A stretch of DNA of 64,000 nt from Cupriavidus cauae. GTDB taxonomy: Bacteria > Pseudomonadota > Gammaproteobacteria > Burkholderiales > Burkholderiaceae. Numbering within the stretch: the first letter of the stretch is position 1; the number at the start of each line of letters is the position of its first letter. Shown in pieces: positions 37,373 through 48,295 of the stretch. Location of the stretch: the NCBI RefSeq assembly GCF_008632125.1, contig NZ_VWRN01000023.1, positions 120,872 through 184,871 of the forward strand, written 5' to 3'. The position numbers and the translations under genes are program-made. A model generated the notes under the pieces. That model ran no database searches. It worked only from the letters and a program-made list of their open reading frames with translations, and was not told where the DNA came from.

Positions 37373-38151
37373 GCCGGAGCCTTCGGCGCGGGATAGCGCG
37401 TGCCGAGCCGGGCGGCGACCATGATCGCCTTCATCTCGCGCACCGCGTTCTGCCAGCCGGCGAACACCGCGTGGGCGACGATGGCGTGGCCGATATTGAG
37501 TTCCGCAATGCCGGGCAGCGCGGCGATCGGCTGCACATTGGTGTAGTGCAGGCCATGGCCGGCGTTGACCACCAGGCCGTGCTTCAGGCCCGTTTCGACG
37601 CCGTCGGCGATGCGGCGGAATTCCAGCGCCTGCGCGTCGGGCGTCTCGGCATCGGCATAGCGGCCGGTATGCAGCTCGATCACGGGCGCGCCGCTGGCGG
37701 CGGCGGCCTCGATCTGCTCGGCCTGCGCATCGATGAACAGCGACACGCGGATGCCCGCATCGGCCAGCTGGCGGCACGCCGCCTTGACCTGCTCGAATCG
37801 CCCCGCCACGTCGAGCCCGCCTTCGGTGGTCACTTCCTCGCGGCGCTCGGGCACCAGGCAGACGTCCTGCGGACGGATCTCGCAGGCGATGTCCAGCATC
37901 TCCGGGGTCAGCGCGCATTCGAGGTTCATCCGCGTGGCCAGCTGCGGCCGCAGCGCGCGCACGTCGGCATCGCGGATATGGCGGCGGTCCTCGCGCAGAT
38001 GCAGCGTGATTAGGTCCGCGCCGGCCTCCTCGGCCTGCAGCGCGGCCTGGATCGGATCCGGATAGACGGTGCCGCGCGCGTTGCGCAGCGTCGCAACGTG
38101 GTCGATGTTGACGCCGAGCGCAATGACGCCAGGATGAGCGTGGAAAATCAT
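37369..38151 (-). CDS. pdxJ: Pyridoxine 5'-phosphate synthase
   Basis: This 260-residue TIM-barrel enzyme condenses 1-deoxyxylulose 5-phosphate with 3-amino-2-oxopropyl phosphate in vitamin B6 synthesis. [33 protein letters not shown] and [11 protein letters not shown] are all family signatures. It begins seven bases after the recO stop and overlaps acpS. Confidence 0.96.
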   Translation of the reverse strand: MIFHAHPGVIALGVNIDHVATLRNARGTVYPDPIQAALQAEEAGADLITLHLREDRRHIRDADVRALRPQLATRMNLECALTPEMLDIACEIRPQDVCLVPERREEVTTEGGLDVAGRFEQVKAACRQLADAGIRVSLFIDAQAEQIEAAAASGAPVIELHTGRYADAETPDAQALEFRRIADGVETGLKHGLVVNAGHGLHYTNVQPIAALPGIAELNIGHAIVAHAVFAGWQNAVREMKAIMVAARLGTRYPAPKAPA

Positions 38152-38158
38152 AGGGAGA

Positions 38159-39046
38159 TCACAGGGCTTGCAGGTCGATCAGGATCTGGCGCGTCTTCAG
38201 TGGCACGCCTTGCAGATGATAATGCAGAAGAAAGCGCATCAGCGCGCGGCCCTGCGTGACGGTCTGCGGCCGGCTGTAGTCGTCGCGGGACATGTCGAGC
38301 AGCGTCTGCCCCGATACCACCGGCCACGACGATGGATCGCTGGCATGCGCGCGCCGCACGCCGCGCTCCGGCTGGTAGACGTAGTCGAGCCCCGGCTGCA
38401 CCGCCTCGCCGGTCGAGGTACAGCGGTCGAAGGCCACCGCGAAGCCGGTCTCCTGCAGCAGCACGCGCTCGAACCCGCGCAGCACCAGTCCGGCCGGCTC
38501 GCCCTGCCCCAGCCGCGTCAGCGTCGCCATGTAATGGCGGAACAGCGCTTCGTGCGCGTCCTCGCGCGGGCAGAAGCGCAGCAGCAATTCGTTCAGATAG
38601 AAGCCGGACAGCAGGGCCTCGCCGGCCAGCGGCGGCATGCCGCCGATCCACTCCGCCTTGGTCAGTGTCTTGACCTCGCCGCGCCCGCTCCACGACAGCG
38701 AGATCGGCAGGAAATGCTGCAGCACCGCGCGCAGCGCAGAATGCGGGCGCTTGGCGCCCTTGGCGACCAGCGCCATGCGGCCATGGTCGCGCGTGAAGAC
38801 ATCGACGATCAGGCTGGTTTCGCGATACGGCCAGGCATGCAGCACGAAGCCCGGCTGATTGACCACGCGCAGCTCGGTGCGCGCCGGTACGATCCGCATC
38901 GCGCGATCCATCATCGCGCGCGCGCCGGCCAGCTCGGCGCCGACGCTGTCGAGCACTTCGGCGGCTTCCTCTGCCACCGGGTCCGCGCGGCGCCCGGAGG
39001 CGGTCCCGCGCCGCGCAGGCGCCGGGACCGCCGGGCGGTCACTCAT
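38159..39046 (-). CDS. recO: DNA repair protein RecO
   Basis: This 295-residue protein mediates RecA loading through RecF/RecOR. The OB-fold begins at about residue 60 ([24 protein letters not shown]), followed by the helical C-terminal domain ([12 protein letters not shown]). The first 55 residues are an Ala/Arg/Pro-rich extension. ATG 39046 overlaps the era stop (ATGAGTGA) and is preferred to an ATG four codons upstream. Confidence 0.92.
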   Translation of the reverse strand: MSDRPAVPAPARRGTASGRRADPVAEEAAEVLDSVGAELAGARAMMDRAMRIVPARTELRVVNQPGFVLHAWPYRETSLIVDVFTRDHGRMALVAKGAKRPHSALRAVLQHFLPISLSWSGRGEVKTLTKAEWIGGMPPLAGEALLSGFYLNELLLRFCPREDAHEALFRHYMATLTRLGQGEPAGLVLRGFERVLLQETGFAVAFDRCTSTGEAVQPGLDYVYQPERGVRRAHASDPSSWPVVSGQTLLDMSRDDYSRPQTVTQGRALMRFLLHYHLQGVPLKTRQILIDLQAL

Positions 39047-39989
39047 ATCCGTAGGCACGCAATCCGGCTTCGTTGTCGGCCCAGCCGCTCTTGACCTTGA
39101 TCCACAGCTCCAGGTAGACCTTGCCGTCGAACAGCTTTTCCATGTCCAGGCGCGCCTCGGTGGAGATCTGCTTGAGCTTGGCGCCCTTGCTGCCGATCAC
39201 CATCGCCTTGTGCGCATCGCGCTCGACCAGGATGGTGGCGAACACGCGCCGCAGCCGGCCTTCGGTCTCGAACTTGTCGATCACGACGGTGCTGGTGTAC
39301 GGCAGCTCGTCGCCGGTCCAGCGGAACACCTTCTCGCGGATGATTTCCGAGGCGAGGAAGCGTTCGCTGCGGTCGGTCAGCGCGTCGGTGTCGTACATCG
39401 GCTCGCCTTCCGGCAGATAGGGCCGGATGATGCCGAGCAGGCGTTCGATATGGTCGCGCGTCTTGGCCGACATCGGCACCACCTCGCGGAACGGAAACTG
39501 GTGTCCCATCTTCTCGAGGAAGGGGAACATGATCTCCGAACGCCGGTCGCCGGGCAGCCGGTCGATCTTGTTGACCACCAGCAGCACCGGCGTATTGCGC
39601 GGCAGCAGCGTCAGCACCTTCTCGTCGTCGGGCCCGTACTGGCCGGCCTCGACCACGAACAGCACCAGGTCGACCGACGACAGCGTCGAGGTCACGGCGC
39701 GATTGAGCGAACGGTTCAGGGCGCTGGCATGCCGGGTCTGGAAGCCCGGCGTATCGACGAACACGTACTGCGTATCGTCGGTGGTCTGGATGCCGACCAG
39801 CCGATGGCGCGTGGTCTGGGCCTTGCGGGAGGTGATGCTGATCTTCTGGCCGACCAGCGCATTGACCAGGGTCGACTTGCCGACGTTGGGCCGTCCGACG
39901 ATGGCCACGGTGCCGCAGCGGAATGCCGCGGGCGGGTTTGCCGCCGCGGAGTCCGTGGACTCCGGCTGCGGGCGATTCGATTCGGTCAT
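39039..39989 (-). CDS. era: GTPase Era
   Basis: This 316-residue GTPase acts in 16S rRNA 3'-end maturation and 30S assembly. It has G1 GRPNVGKS, G3 DTPG, G4 NKID and a C-terminal KH domain ([12 protein letters not shown]). Start and stop each overlap neighbours by a few bases (rnc upstream, recO downstream), so rnc-era-recO are translationally coupled. Confidence 0.97.
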   Translation of the reverse strand: MTESNRPQPESTDSAAANPPAAFRCGTVAIVGRPNVGKSTLVNALVGQKISITSRKAQTTRHRLVGIQTTDDTQYVFVDTPGFQTRHASALNRSLNRAVTSTLSSVDLVLFVVEAGQYGPDDEKVLTLLPRNTPVLLVVNKIDRLPGDRRSEIMFPFLEKMGHQFPFREVVPMSAKTRDHIERLLGIIRPYLPEGEPMYDTDALTDRSERFLASEIIREKVFRWTGDELPYTSTVVIDKFETEGRLRRVFATILVERDAHKAMVIGSKGAKLKQISTEARLDMEKLFDGKVYLELWIKVKSGWADNEAGLRAYGYE

Positions 39990-40756
39990 TCCTTCAACCT
40001 GAGAGACAACTGCGGATCCGGGGGAACGGGCTGCTTGCGGGTCTTGCCGGTGCGTTCGGCGCGGCTGCGCTTGAGCAGCTGGGGCACCAGCCGCTGCACC
40101 TCTTCCAGCGCCAGCTTGGCGGCGGCCTGTTCGGCGGCGCGGCGCGAGGCCCCGGTGCCGAATACCTGCACCTCCAGTTTAGGCACGATGCATTCGACTT
40201 CAAACTGCTGGTTATGGGCGGCGCCGTGGGTAGCGATCACGTTGTACTGGGGCAGCGCGATCTTGTGGCCCTGCAGGTATTCCTGCAGCAGCGTCTTGGC
40301 GTCCTTGCCGAGCGTGCGGGGATCGACCTGCTCGAGGATCGGGATATAGAGCTTGCGGATCAGGCTGCGGGCGGCCTCGAAACCGGCGTCGAGAAAGACC
40401 GCGCCGACGATGGCTTCGAGGGCGTCCGCGAGGATCGAGGGGCGGCGGAAACCGCCGCTTTTCAGCTCGCCCTCGCCCAGCCGCAGCGACTCGGACAGCT
40501 GCAGCATCTGCGCGATCTCGTACAGCGCCTGCTGCTTGACCAGATTGGCCCGCACCCGCGACAGGTCGCCCTCGTCGAGCTTGCCGAACATGCCGTACAG
40601 CATGTCCGCGACGGCGCAGTTCAGCACCGAGTCGCCGAGGAATTCCAGCCGCTCGTTGTGGTGCGCGCTATGGCTGCGGTGCGTCAGCGCCTGCTGCAGC
40701 AATTCGGGCTTGCTGAAACGGTAGCCGAGTCGTTGCTGCAAGGCGTCGAGGTTCAT
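39986..40756 (-). CDS. rnc: Ribonuclease III
   Basis: This 256-residue double-strand-specific RNase processes rRNA precursors. The signature [13 protein letters not shown] is complete, the second acidic motif is in [16 protein letters not shown], and the dsRNA-binding domain occupies about residues 155-225. The ATG at 40756 follows the conserved order lepB-rnc-era. The 59-base gap to lepB leaves no room for the DUF4845 gene often present here in relatives. Confidence 0.96.
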   Translation of the reverse strand: MNLDALQQRLGYRFSKPELLQQALTHRSHSAHHNERLEFLGDSVLNCAVADMLYGMFGKLDEGDLSRVRANLVKQQALYEIAQMLQLSESLRLGEGELKSGGFRRPSILADALEAIVGAVFLDAGFEAARSLIRKLYIPILEQVDPRTLGKDAKTLLQEYLQGHKIALPQYNVIATHGAAHNQQFEVECIVPKLEVQVFGTGASRRAAEQAAAKLALEEVQRLVPQLLKRSRAERTGKTRKQPVPPDPQLSLRLKE

Positions 40757-40815
40757 GTCAGTACTGCGTTCCCGAAGAGGTAATCGAATGGCGCGCTCCG
40801 GCCGGCGGCCGCCGT

Positions 40816-41715
40816 TTATTGGAACGACCCCACCCGGCCCAGGTTGCCGAGATTCATCCAGATCAGGAATGCCTTGCCGACGATATTCTCGTCCGGCACG
40901 AAGCCCCAATAGCGCGAATCCAGGCTGTTGTCCCGGTTATCCCCCATGACGAAATAGTGACCCGAGGGCACCTTGCAGGTCACGCCCTGCTGATTGTAAG
41001 TGCAGTTTTCGCGGAAGGGAAAATCCGGGTCGGCACCGGCCACGAAGGCCGGCCGGTCGGCGTCGTTCAGGATGCCATGGGGCGCGCCGCCCGGCAGGGT
41101 TTCCTTGTAATGCTTGGAATACGACAGCCGTTCCTCGTCCAGATAGTCGGGCAGCGCGTCGTATTGCGCCGGCTTGCCGTTGACGGTCAGCCGCTTGTTT
41201 TCATAGGTCACCACATCGCCGGGCACGCCGATCACGCGCTTGATGTAATCGAGCGACGGATCCTTCGGATAGCGGAACACCATCACGTCGCCGCGCTGCG
41301 GCTCGCCCAGCGAGACGATCTTCTTGTTGATCACCGGCAGGCGCAGGCCGTATTCGTACTTGTTGACCAGGATGAAGTCACCGATCAGCAGCGTCGGGAT
41401 CATCGAGCCGGACGGGATCTTGAACGGCTCGACCACGAACGAGCGCAGCACGAACACGGCCAGGATCACCGGGAAGAAGCTGGCCGAATATTCGAGCCAC
41501 CAGGGCTGGCGCAGCTTTTCCTCGGCCAGCCGGCTGCGCGAGGATTCGAAGTCGGCGCCGGAGCCGTGCCCCGGCATCGCGGCGCGGCGCGCATCGAACT
41601 CGGCCAGCGCGGCCTGCGCCGAAACGCGGCGCTGCTTCTGAAACACCAGCTTGTCGGCTACCCAGGCAATACCGGTGATGACCACCAGCACAAAAAGGAT
41701 CAGTGCAAAATTCAT
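40816..41715 (-). CDS. lepB: Signal peptidase I
   Basis: This 299-residue inner-membrane protease cleaves Sec and Tat signal peptides. It has two N-terminal membrane segments (about 3-20 and 77-98), the catalytic serine in [10 protein letters not shown] and the catalytic lysine in [12 protein letters not shown]. The C-terminal motif [14 protein letters not shown] is present. It sits between lepA and rnc, as in most proteobacteria. Confidence 0.96.
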   Translation of the reverse strand: MNFALILFVLVVITGIAWVADKLVFQKQRRVSAQAALAEFDARRAAMPGHGSGADFESSRSRLAEEKLRQPWWLEYSASFFPVILAVFVLRSFVVEPFKIPSGSMIPTLLIGDFILVNKYEYGLRLPVINKKIVSLGEPQRGDVMVFRYPKDPSLDYIKRVIGVPGDVVTYENKRLTVNGKPAQYDALPDYLDEERLSYSKHYKETLPGGAPHGILNDADRPAFVAGADPDFPFRENCTYNQQGVTCKVPSGHYFVMGDNRDNSLDSRYWGFVPDENIVGKAFLIWMNLGNLGRVGSFQ

Positions 41716-41813
41716 GACGGCTAGATCGTTGGCGAAATCTTATTGGTACGAACCGGAGGGCGTGTGGGCTGGACCGGCGCTGCGCCGATTCGCCACGCTT
41801 GCCGTCCGGCGCG

Positions 41814-43607
41814 TCATTTCTCTTCCACCTGCAGGATGGCCAGGAACGCTTCCTGCGGAATTTCCACCGTGCCGACCTGCTTCATGCGCTTCTTGCCGGC
41901 CTTCTGCTTTTCCAGCAGTTTCTTCTTGCGCGAGATATCGCCGCCATAGCATTTGGCCAGCACGTTCTTGCGCAGCGCCTTGACGTTTTCGCGCGCGATG
42001 ATGTTCGAGCCGATCGCCGCCTGGATGGCGACGTCGTACATCTGGCGCGGAATGATCTCGCGCATCTTCGCGGCAACTTCGCGGCCCCGGTATTGCGAAT
42101 TGGAACGGTGCACGATGATCGAGAGCGCATCGACCTTGTCGCCGTTGATCAGGATATCGACCTTGACCACATCGGAAACGCGGTACTCCTTGAACTCGTA
42201 ATCCATCGACGCATAGCCGCGCGATACCGATTTGAGCCGGTCGAAGAAATCGAGCACGATCTCGGCCATCGGAATCTCGTAGGTCAGCTGCACCTGCTTG
42301 CCGTGGTAGCTCATGTTGACCTGCGTGCCCCGCTTCTGCGTGCACAGCGTGATCACCGAGCCGACGTAATCCTGCGGCATGTACAGGTTGACCGTGACGA
42401 TCGGTTCCAGGATCGCGTCGATCTTGCTGGGGTCGGGCATCTTGGCCGGGTTCTCGACCTGCGCCATGGTGCCGTCGCGCATCTGCACCTGGTAGACCAC
42501 CGTCGGCGCGGTGGTGATCAGGTCCATGTCGAACTCGCGCTCGAGCCGCTCCTGCACGATCTCCATATGCAGCAGGCCGAGGAAACCGCAGCGGAAGCCG
42601 AAGCCCAGCGCCTGCGAGACCTCGGGCTCGAACTGCAGCGAGGCATCGTTCAGGCGCAGCTTCTCCAGCGATTCGCGCAGCGCCTCGTACTGGTTGGCCT
42701 CGACCGGATAGAGGCCGGCGAACACCTGCGGCTTGACTTCCTTGAAGCCCGGCAGCGGCGCCTCGGCCTTGCGCGTCACCGTGGTGATCGTGTCGCCGAC
42801 CTTGGCCGCCTTCAGTTCCTTGATGCCGGCGATCACGAAGCCCACCTGCCCGGCCGACAGCGCCTCGCGCGGAATCGACTTGGGCGAGAAGATGCCGACC
42901 TGCTCGACCAGATGCTGCGAGCCGTTGGCCATCAGCAGCACCTTGTCCTTGGGACGCAGCGTGCCGTTGACCACGCGCACCAGCATCACCACGCCGACGT
43001 AGTTGTCGAACCACGAATCGATGATCAGCGCCTGCAGCGGCGCGTCGGGGTCGCCCTTGGGCGGCGGCACCTTGGCGATCAGCGCCTCGATCACGTCCTC
43101 GACGCCCTGGCCGGTCTTGGCCGAGCACGGGGTCGCGTCGTGCGCGTCGATGCCGATCACGTCCTCGATTTCCTGGATCGCGTTGTCGGGATCGGCCTGC
43201 GGGAGGTCGATCTTGTTGAGCACCGGGACGACCTCGACGCCGAGCTCGATCGCGGTATAGCAGTTGGCCACGGTCTGGGCCTCGACGCCCTGCGAGGCGT
43301 CGACCACCAGCAGCGCGCCTTCGCAGGCGGACAGCGAGCGGCTGACTTCGTAGCTGAAGTCGACGTGTCCCGGCGTGTCGATCAGGTTCAGGTTGTAGAG
43401 CTTGCCGTCGCGCGCCTTGTAGCTCAGCGCCGCGGTCTGGGCCTTGATCGTGATGCCCCGCTCCTTTTCGATATCCATCGAATCCAGGACCTGGGCCTCC
43501 ATTTCGCGGTCGGAAAGGCCTCCGCACAGCTGGATGATGCGATCGGCCAGGGTCGATTTCCCGTGGTCGATATGGGCAATGATCGAAAAGTTACGGATAT
43601 GGTCCAT
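41814..43607 (-). CDS. lepA: Elongation factor 4 (LepA)
   Basis: This 597-residue translational GTPase has G1 [10 protein letters not shown]3 DTPGHVDF and [12 protein letters not shown]-like domains and the LepA-specific C-terminal domain ending in [16 protein letters not shown]. Length is exactly typical. ATG 43607 is used; an upstream in-frame start would add 25 unrelated residues. Confidence 0.98.
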   Translation of the reverse strand: MDHIRNFSIIAHIDHGKSTLADRIIQLCGGLSDREMEAQVLDSMDIEKERGITIKAQTAALSYKARDGKLYNLNLIDTPGHVDFSYEVSRSLSACEGALLVVDASQGVEAQTVANCYTAIELGVEVVPVLNKIDLPQADPDNAIQEIEDVIGIDAHDATPCSAKTGQGVEDVIEALIAKVPPPKGDPDAPLQALIIDSWFDNYVGVVMLVRVVNGTLRPKDKVLLMANGSQHLVEQVGIFSPKSIPREALSAGQVGFVIAGIKELKAAKVGDTITTVTRKAEAPLPGFKEVKPQVFAGLYPVEANQYEALRESLEKLRLNDASLQFEPEVSQALGFGFRCGFLGLLHMEIVQERLEREFDMDLITTAPTVVYQVQMRDGTMAQVENPAKMPDPSKIDAILEPIVTVNLYMPQDYVGSVITLCTQKRGTQVNMSYHGKQVQLTYEIPMAEIVLDFFDRLKSVSRGYASMDYEFKEYRVSDVVKVDILINGDKVDALSIIVHRSNSQYRGREVAAKMREIIPRQMYDVAIQAAIGSNIIARENVKALRKNVLAKCYGGDISRKKKLLEKQKAGKKRMKQVGTVEIPQEAFLAILQVEEK

Positions 43608-44053
43608 CGGTTGGTCAGGGGAGCGCCGCGGCAGCGCATTGGCAACGGGCGATGGCGACGTACGCGCATCCGGCCGCGGCACAGCATGTCATGGGCGGAG
43701 GGACGGGCGGCCCGCCGGGCGCGCCTGGGCCCGGCCGCAGGTTGGTGGCGCTTGGGCCCGACCGTTTCACAGGGTCGGCGGCTTTCGCGCCAGACGGCGA
43801 TTTTACCGGATTTTCAAGGGGGTCCCGGTGCTCAATCGCAGAGCGAAGCGGGAAAATGCCGTGGCAACGACGGCGGCATCGATATCGCGGTCGTCCGGAC
43901 GCAGAAAAGCGCCCTGGACCGACCGCGAAGTCCGCCCGGAAAGGCGCCGGCGCCCCGCTTTCGCGGGGACGGCCGGAGCGCATATCTGGGGCGTTTTTTT
44001 CGCGCCAGTCGGCCTCGGTCCGACCCGGCTCCCTTCAACCGACTCGGCCTGCC
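43608..44053. other. 446-base gap between mucD and lepA
   Basis: No gene is recognisable on either strand. The region contains a short hairpin (ccccgc / gcgggg, 43953-43968) and a T-run on the plus strand (43994-44000). In related genomes, as far as I recall, a small thioredoxin/glutaredoxin-like gene often occupies this position; nothing resembling its CxxC motif is seen here. Confidence 0.55.
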
Positions 44054-45535
44054 TCAGCGTGCGCCGCCGTTCGGGCGCAGCGTCAGCACCTGGGTGGCGT
44101 CGCCGCGGCGCACGAAGACCGCCGCCATCCGGCTCTTGTCCAGGCCGCGCACCAGTTCGTTGAACTGGCGGGCGCTGGTCACATCGGTGTCGCCCAGGCG
44201 CAGGATCACGTCGCCGGGACGAATGCCGGCACGTGCCGCGACGCCTTCGGCCGCCTGGACCTCGACGCCGGACTTGATCTTCAGCTCGCGCAACCTGGCC
44301 TCGGACAGATCGCCGACCACCAGTCCCAGCGCATTGGGCTTGGCGCCCGCCGCGCCGTCATCGCCCGGCGTGGTGCCGGCGCGCGGGCGCGGCTTGGCAT
44401 CCGGCTCCAGCTCCGCCACCGTGATGGTGACCTCGCGGGTCCCGCCCTTGCGCCACAGCTGCATGGGCACGCGCGTACCCGGCTTGGTCTCGCCGACCAG
44501 GCGCGGCAGGTCCGAGGCGCGTTCGATATCGCGGCCGTTGAACTTCAGGATGATGTCGCCCGCCTCGATGCCGGCCTTCTCCGCCGGACCGCCCGGCTCG
44601 ACGCTGCCGACCAGTGCACCGCGCGCCCGGCCCAGGCCCAGCGAATCGGCGACTTCCTTGGTGACGTCGCCGATCGCCACCGCGATACGGCCGCGCGTGA
44701 CCTTGCCGGTCGACTTCAGCTGCTCGCTGACGCGCAGCGCCTCGTCGATCGGAATCGCGAACGAGATGCCCATGTAGCCGCCGCTGCGGCTGTAGATCTG
44801 CGAATTGATGCCGATCACCTCGCCGCGCAGATTGATCAGCGGTCCGCCCGAGTTGCCGGGGTTGACCGCGACGTCGGTCTGGATGAACGGCAGGTAGTCG
44901 CCGGTGTCGCGCCCCTTGGCCGAGACGATGCCGGCGGTCACGCTGTTGTCCAGGCCGAACGGCGAGCCGATCGCCAGCACCCATTCGCCGACGCGGATCT
45001 TGTTCGAATCGCCCATCTGCAGGCGCGGCAGGCCATTGGCATCGACCTTCAGCAGCGCGACGTCGGTGCGCCGGTCGGTGCCGATCAGCCTTGCCTTGAA
45101 CTCGCGCTTGTCGGGCAGCGTGACGTAGATGGTCTCGGCGTCGGCGACCACGTGGGCGTTGGTCATCACGTAGCCGTCCTGGCTGATGATGAAGCCCGAG
45201 CCGACGCCGCGGCTCTGCTCCTCGCCCTGCGGCGGCTGGCCGCGGCGCGGCGTCCCCGGCGGCGTCGGCGCGCCCGGCATCGGGATGCCGAAGAAGCGCC
45301 GGAAGAACTCGGCCATCTCCTCGTCCTCGGGCGTCATGCCGCGCGAACGCACGCGCTCGGTGGTGCGGATATTGACCACGGCCGGGCTGACGCGCTCCAC
45401 CAGGTCGGTGAAGTCGGGCAGGCTGTAATTGGAAGCGGTGGCCTGCGCATGGACCGGCGTGGCCAGCATGGGACCCGCCGCCAGCACGGCGGCCAATGCC
45501 ATGGTCCTGGCCACGGCGTAATAGTTTGACGACAT
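44054..45535 (-). CDS. mucD: DegP/MucD-type periplasmic serine protease
   Basis: This 493-residue HtrA protease has a signal peptide (about 1-30, ending PVHAQA). The catalytic triad is in TNAHVV (His), RTDVALLKV (Asp) and NPGNSGGPL (Ser). Two PDZ domains follow (about 275-375 and 395-490). A Gly/Pro-rich loop lies before the protease core (GIPMPGAPTPPGTP). It degrades misfolded envelope proteins. It is the last gene of the rpoE-rseA-rseB-mucD module. Confidence 0.95.
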   Translation of the reverse strand: MSSNYYAVARTMALAAVLAAGPMLATPVHAQATASNYSLPDFTDLVERVSPAVVNIRTTERVRSRGMTPEDEEMAEFFRRFFGIPMPGAPTPPGTPRRGQPPQGEEQSRGVGSGFIISQDGYVMTNAHVVADAETIYVTLPDKREFKARLIGTDRRTDVALLKVDANGLPRLQMGDSNKIRVGEWVLAIGSPFGLDNSVTAGIVSAKGRDTGDYLPFIQTDVAVNPGNSGGPLINLRGEVIGINSQIYSRSGGYMGISFAIPIDEALRVSEQLKSTGKVTRGRIAVAIGDVTKEVADSLGLGRARGALVGSVEPGGPAEKAGIEAGDIILKFNGRDIERASDLPRLVGETKPGTRVPMQLWRKGGTREVTITVAELEPDAKPRPRAGTTPGDDGAAGAKPNALGLVVGDLSEARLRELKIKSGVEVQAAEGVAARAGIRPGDVILRLGDTDVTSARQFNELVRGLDKSRMAAVFVRRGDATQVLTLRPNGGAR

Positions 45536-45693
45536 GGTCGACTCCCGCGAGTTCAGCGTAACAGGGTAAGCAAGCCGGGGCGTCCGGTCCAGTCAGGGCC
45601 AGCCCGAAGGGTGTCCACGCAACCGTGCGGAGAACATCCGAAGAATTGCCCGGCGTGTGCAGGCGGGCGCGCCGGCGCGCGCCGCATCCCGGC

Positions 45694-46776
45694 TCAGCGT
45701 GGCTTGGGCGCGCGGTATTCCACCGCGGCCGCGAACTGCTTGACCGTGGCCGCCGGCACCTCGCCGACGACGGTGATCCAGAAATCGGCGACCTTGCGCA
45801 CCACCACCTGGGTCGCGCCCAGCGAGGCAACGCCCTCGCGGCGCACCCGCTGTTCCGATACCGGTTCGATGAATACCGACAGCCCGGTCAGGCCATCGCT
45901 GTAGACGACCTGCAGCACCTCGAACACCTGTTCGCGGCCGCTGCCTTGCGCGCTGCGCAGGTCGCCCAGCGGGCGACGGACCTCGCGAATCTTCTGGAAA
46001 CCCTTGATTGGCACCGTGATCAGCCAGCCCTCTTCGGCGATATTGGCCGGCTGGTAGTTGATCTCGTAGCGCTGCCAGTTGGCGGCGCTCTTGATCGCGC
46101 CGAGGATCTTCTGCTTTTCGGACGGCACGCCGATCTCGATCTGCGAGAACGCGACCTGCTCGAGCACCTTGCCGCCCTCGCCGATGGTCTGCGCCCGCAT
46201 CAGCAGGCCGGAATGCTTCTCGGCCCAGAGGCGGACCGCATAGCGGGCGCCGTCGTGCGGCACCAGCGAGAAGACTTCGCATTCCATGCCCGCCACGCGT
46301 TCGGGCGACAGCCTGCGCATCTCGTAGAGATCGAGCACATCGCCCTTGTTGGTGGCAAGCAGTGCCGGGAAACGGTCCTTGGCGTCCTGGCGCTCGACCA
46401 CCACGAGCTTGGCTTCGGGGATCAGGCTATGGACGATGTCGTTCTGGCGCAGGACCTCGCGCGGCTTGCCGTCGAGCGTCTCGAGCCGCTCGTACTCGTT
46501 GTGCACCAGATCGCTGAAATGCTGGATGCGCGAGGCATGCATCACGCTGCCACGCTGGTAGATCAGAGTACCGACGTAGTTTTCGCGCTGCGCGGCGCGG
46601 TGGATCTTGCCAAGCCAGGCCGCGGCATCGCGGCGCGCCAGCGTGGGCTCGGGCGTCTGCGCCGTCGCCACCGCGGCCGTCAGGCACAAGGCGAGAAAAA
46701 AGGACCTCCTCAGGGCCCTTATTCCTTGTGCGCCCGCTGCATGGGCGGGCGCCCATCCTTTTTGCATGTCCGGCAT
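45694..46776 (-). CDS. rseB: RseB/MucB, periplasmic regulator of the sigma-E anti-sigma factor
   Basis: This 360-residue protein has a signal sequence (about 23-40), a large MucB/RseB N-terminal domain (about 50-220; NYVGTLIYQRG, SDLVHNEYERLETLDG) and a C-terminal domain (about 250-355). It binds RseA in the periplasm and delays its proteolysis until mislocalised lipopolysaccharide or porins are sensed. Start ATG 46776 shares one base with the rseA stop (TAATG). An alternative ATG at 46767 would shorten the N-terminus by three residues. Confidence 0.93.
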   Translation of the reverse strand: MPDMQKGWAPAHAAGAQGIRALRRSFFLALCLTAAVATAQTPEPTLARRDAAAWLGKIHRAAQRENYVGTLIYQRGSVMHASRIQHFSDLVHNEYERLETLDGKPREVLRQNDIVHSLIPEAKLVVVERQDAKDRFPALLATNKGDVLDLYEMRRLSPERVAGMECEVFSLVPHDGARYAVRLWAEKHSGLLMRAQTIGEGGKVLEQVAFSQIEIGVPSEKQKILGAIKSAANWQRYEINYQPANIAEEGWLITVPIKGFQKIREVRRPLGDLRSAQGSGREQVFEVLQVVYSDGLTGLSVFIEPVSEQRVRREGVASLGATQVVVRKVADFWITVVGEVPAATVKQFAAAVEYRAPKPR

Positions 46777-47414
46777 TATTCCTGCGTGTTGTCCTGAGAG
46801 AAGCTTGCACTATTGGCGACGTTGCGCATGGTCGGCACCATGGCGTTGGTCGTCACGGACACCCGGTGAGCCCGCAGGTACTCGTCCAGGCGCGGATCGC
46901 GAATCATCTGGCCGGCATCGGCGGCGACGGTCAGCACGCCGGCGGCCTTGGGCGCCGCGGGGACGCCTTCACTGGTGCTGGCGACGATGGCGCCGGGCGC
47001 GGCCGGATCGGCATCGCGCATTTGCGGCACCACCACCCAGCTGACCGCCGCGACGGCGGCCGCGATCGCGGTGCCCGGCATCACGCGGCGCACCCACGAC
47101 GGGCGCAACAGCAGACGGTGGCGGCGTACCGGCGCATCGGCCAGCGCGGCCGGCGCCAGCAGATGCGGCTCGTCTTCAAGACGGCTGGCGAAGCGCGACA
47201 CGAAGGCCGCGGTCGAGCCGGCATGGGCCAGCTCCTCGGAACGCAGCGTATCGCCGATCAACTGGAACACCGACCATTGCTCCTGGCCCGGCTCGCTTTT
47301 CGCGAGCGCCAGCACGGCCTCGAATTCATGCGGCGCCAGTTCGCCGTCGATCAATGCGGAAATCTGCTCCGCTGCCTCGGGCGCATGAACCGATTGCCTG
47401 TGAGCCTGACCCAT
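46776..47414 (-). CDS. rseA: RseA/MucA anti-sigma-E factor
   Basis: This 212-residue single-pass inner-membrane protein has a cytoplasmic sigma-binding domain starting at EQISALIDGELAPHEFEAVL (written in part) and a transmembrane segment at about 110-128. The periplasmic tail is cut by DegS/RseP-type proteases under stress. ATG 47414 has GAGGGG at six bases; an in-frame ATG at 47435 has none. It lies 108 bases downstream of rpoE. Confidence 0.92.
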   Translation of the reverse strand: MGQAHRQSVHAPEAAEQISALIDGELAPHEFEAVLALAKSEPGQEQWSVFQLIGDTLRSEELAHAGSTAAFVSRFASRLEDEPHLLAPAALADAPVRRHRLLLRPSWVRRVMPGTAIAAAVAAVSWVVVPQMRDADPAAPGAIVASTSEGVPAAPKAAGVLTVAADAGQMIRDPRLDEYLRAHRVSVTTNAMVPTMRNVANSASFSQDNTQE

Positions 47415-47522
47415 TTCCAACCCCTCGATAACCATCGAACACCGAACAATCCCGTCACAATACTGTCGCTTCTCGATGCAGGAGCAGGCTGCAACGCTGG
47501 CCGCACGACATGTCTTTGACTT

Positions 47523-48122
47523 CTACCACCGCTTGCCTTCTGCCGTTCCCAGCAGCGGGCGTAATTTTTCCGCAATCGCTTCGCGTGCCCGGAAAATGCG
47601 CGATCTGACCGTACCGATCGGACACCCCATCGCTTCGGCGATTTCCTCGTAGCTGAGGCCTTCGATCTCGCGCAGCGTGATGGCGGTTCGCAATTCCTCC
47701 GGCAGGGCCTCCATGGCGCGGTTGACGGTGTCTGCCACCTGGCGCGTATGGAGCATCGACTCCGGCGTATTGATATCCCTTAGTTGCTCACCATCCGCAA
47801 AAGTTTCAGCCTCTTCGGCATCGATGTCGCTGGACGCCTCGGGCCGGCGGCCCTGCGTGGCCAGGTAGTTTTTGGCCGTGTTGACAGCGATCCGATACAG
47901 CCAGGTGTAGAACGCCGATTCCCCGCGGAATTGGGGCAAGGCGCGATATGCCTTGATAAAGGCATCCTGCGCCACATCCTCCACTTCAGCGGGGTCCCTG
48001 ACCAGACGCGAGATCAACCGGATGATCTTGCGGTGGTATTTGGCCACCAGCAGTTCAAAGGCCCGCTTGTCGCCCTGCTGGACGCGTTCAACAAGGAGCT
48101 GGTCGGCTTCGCGTTCGCTCAC
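47523..48122 (-). CDS. rpoE: ECF sigma factor RpoE (AlgU type)
   Basis: This 199-residue sigma factor has region 2 DVAQDAFIKAYRALPQFRGESAF (in part) and region 4 LREIEGLSYEEIAEAMGCPIGTVRSRI (in part), characteristic of RpoE/AlgU. It directs the envelope-stress regulon. The start is GTG at 48122, with a weak upstream CAGGTGAA. It opens the rpoE-rseA-rseB-mucD module. Confidence 0.97.
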   Translation of the reverse strand: MSEREADQLLVERVQQGDKRAFELLVAKYHRKIIRLISRLVRDPAEVEDVAQDAFIKAYRALPQFRGESAFYTWLYRIAVNTAKNYLATQGRRPEASSDIDAEEAETFADGEQLRDINTPESMLHTRQVADTVNRAMEALPEELRTAITLREIEGLSYEEIAEAMGCPIGTVRSRIFRAREAIAEKLRPLLGTAEGKRW

Positions 48123-48295
48123 GAATAGTTCACCTGCAGTGTATCTCTTGGTATCGCTGTCAAAACAAACGTTGTATTTTACCTACGCCGCACCCCGCGA
48201 AACCGCCGCGGAGCGAAAAGCGTATTGACAGCCGGGGCGAATGCCACCGGGCGTCAGTATGCATTAAGCGGCACCGCTTGGGCCGCCGATCGTGT

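Noticed and set aside
43952..44000. Hairpin with nearby T-run as a terminator for the minus-strand mucD transcript
   Set aside because: The T-run is on the plus strand, where no gene ends; on the minus strand the order is wrong for an intrinsic terminator.
41799..44777. Long plus-strand frame (about 990 codons) opposite lepA and mucD
   Set aside because: Shadow of two well-identified minus-strand genes; no ribosome-binding site or recognisable motif.
48123..48200. Sigma-70-like promoter TTGACA...TACACT upstream of rpoE
   Set aside because: The spacer is only 14 bases, and no alternative -10 at the right distance or clear sigma-E consensus was found.
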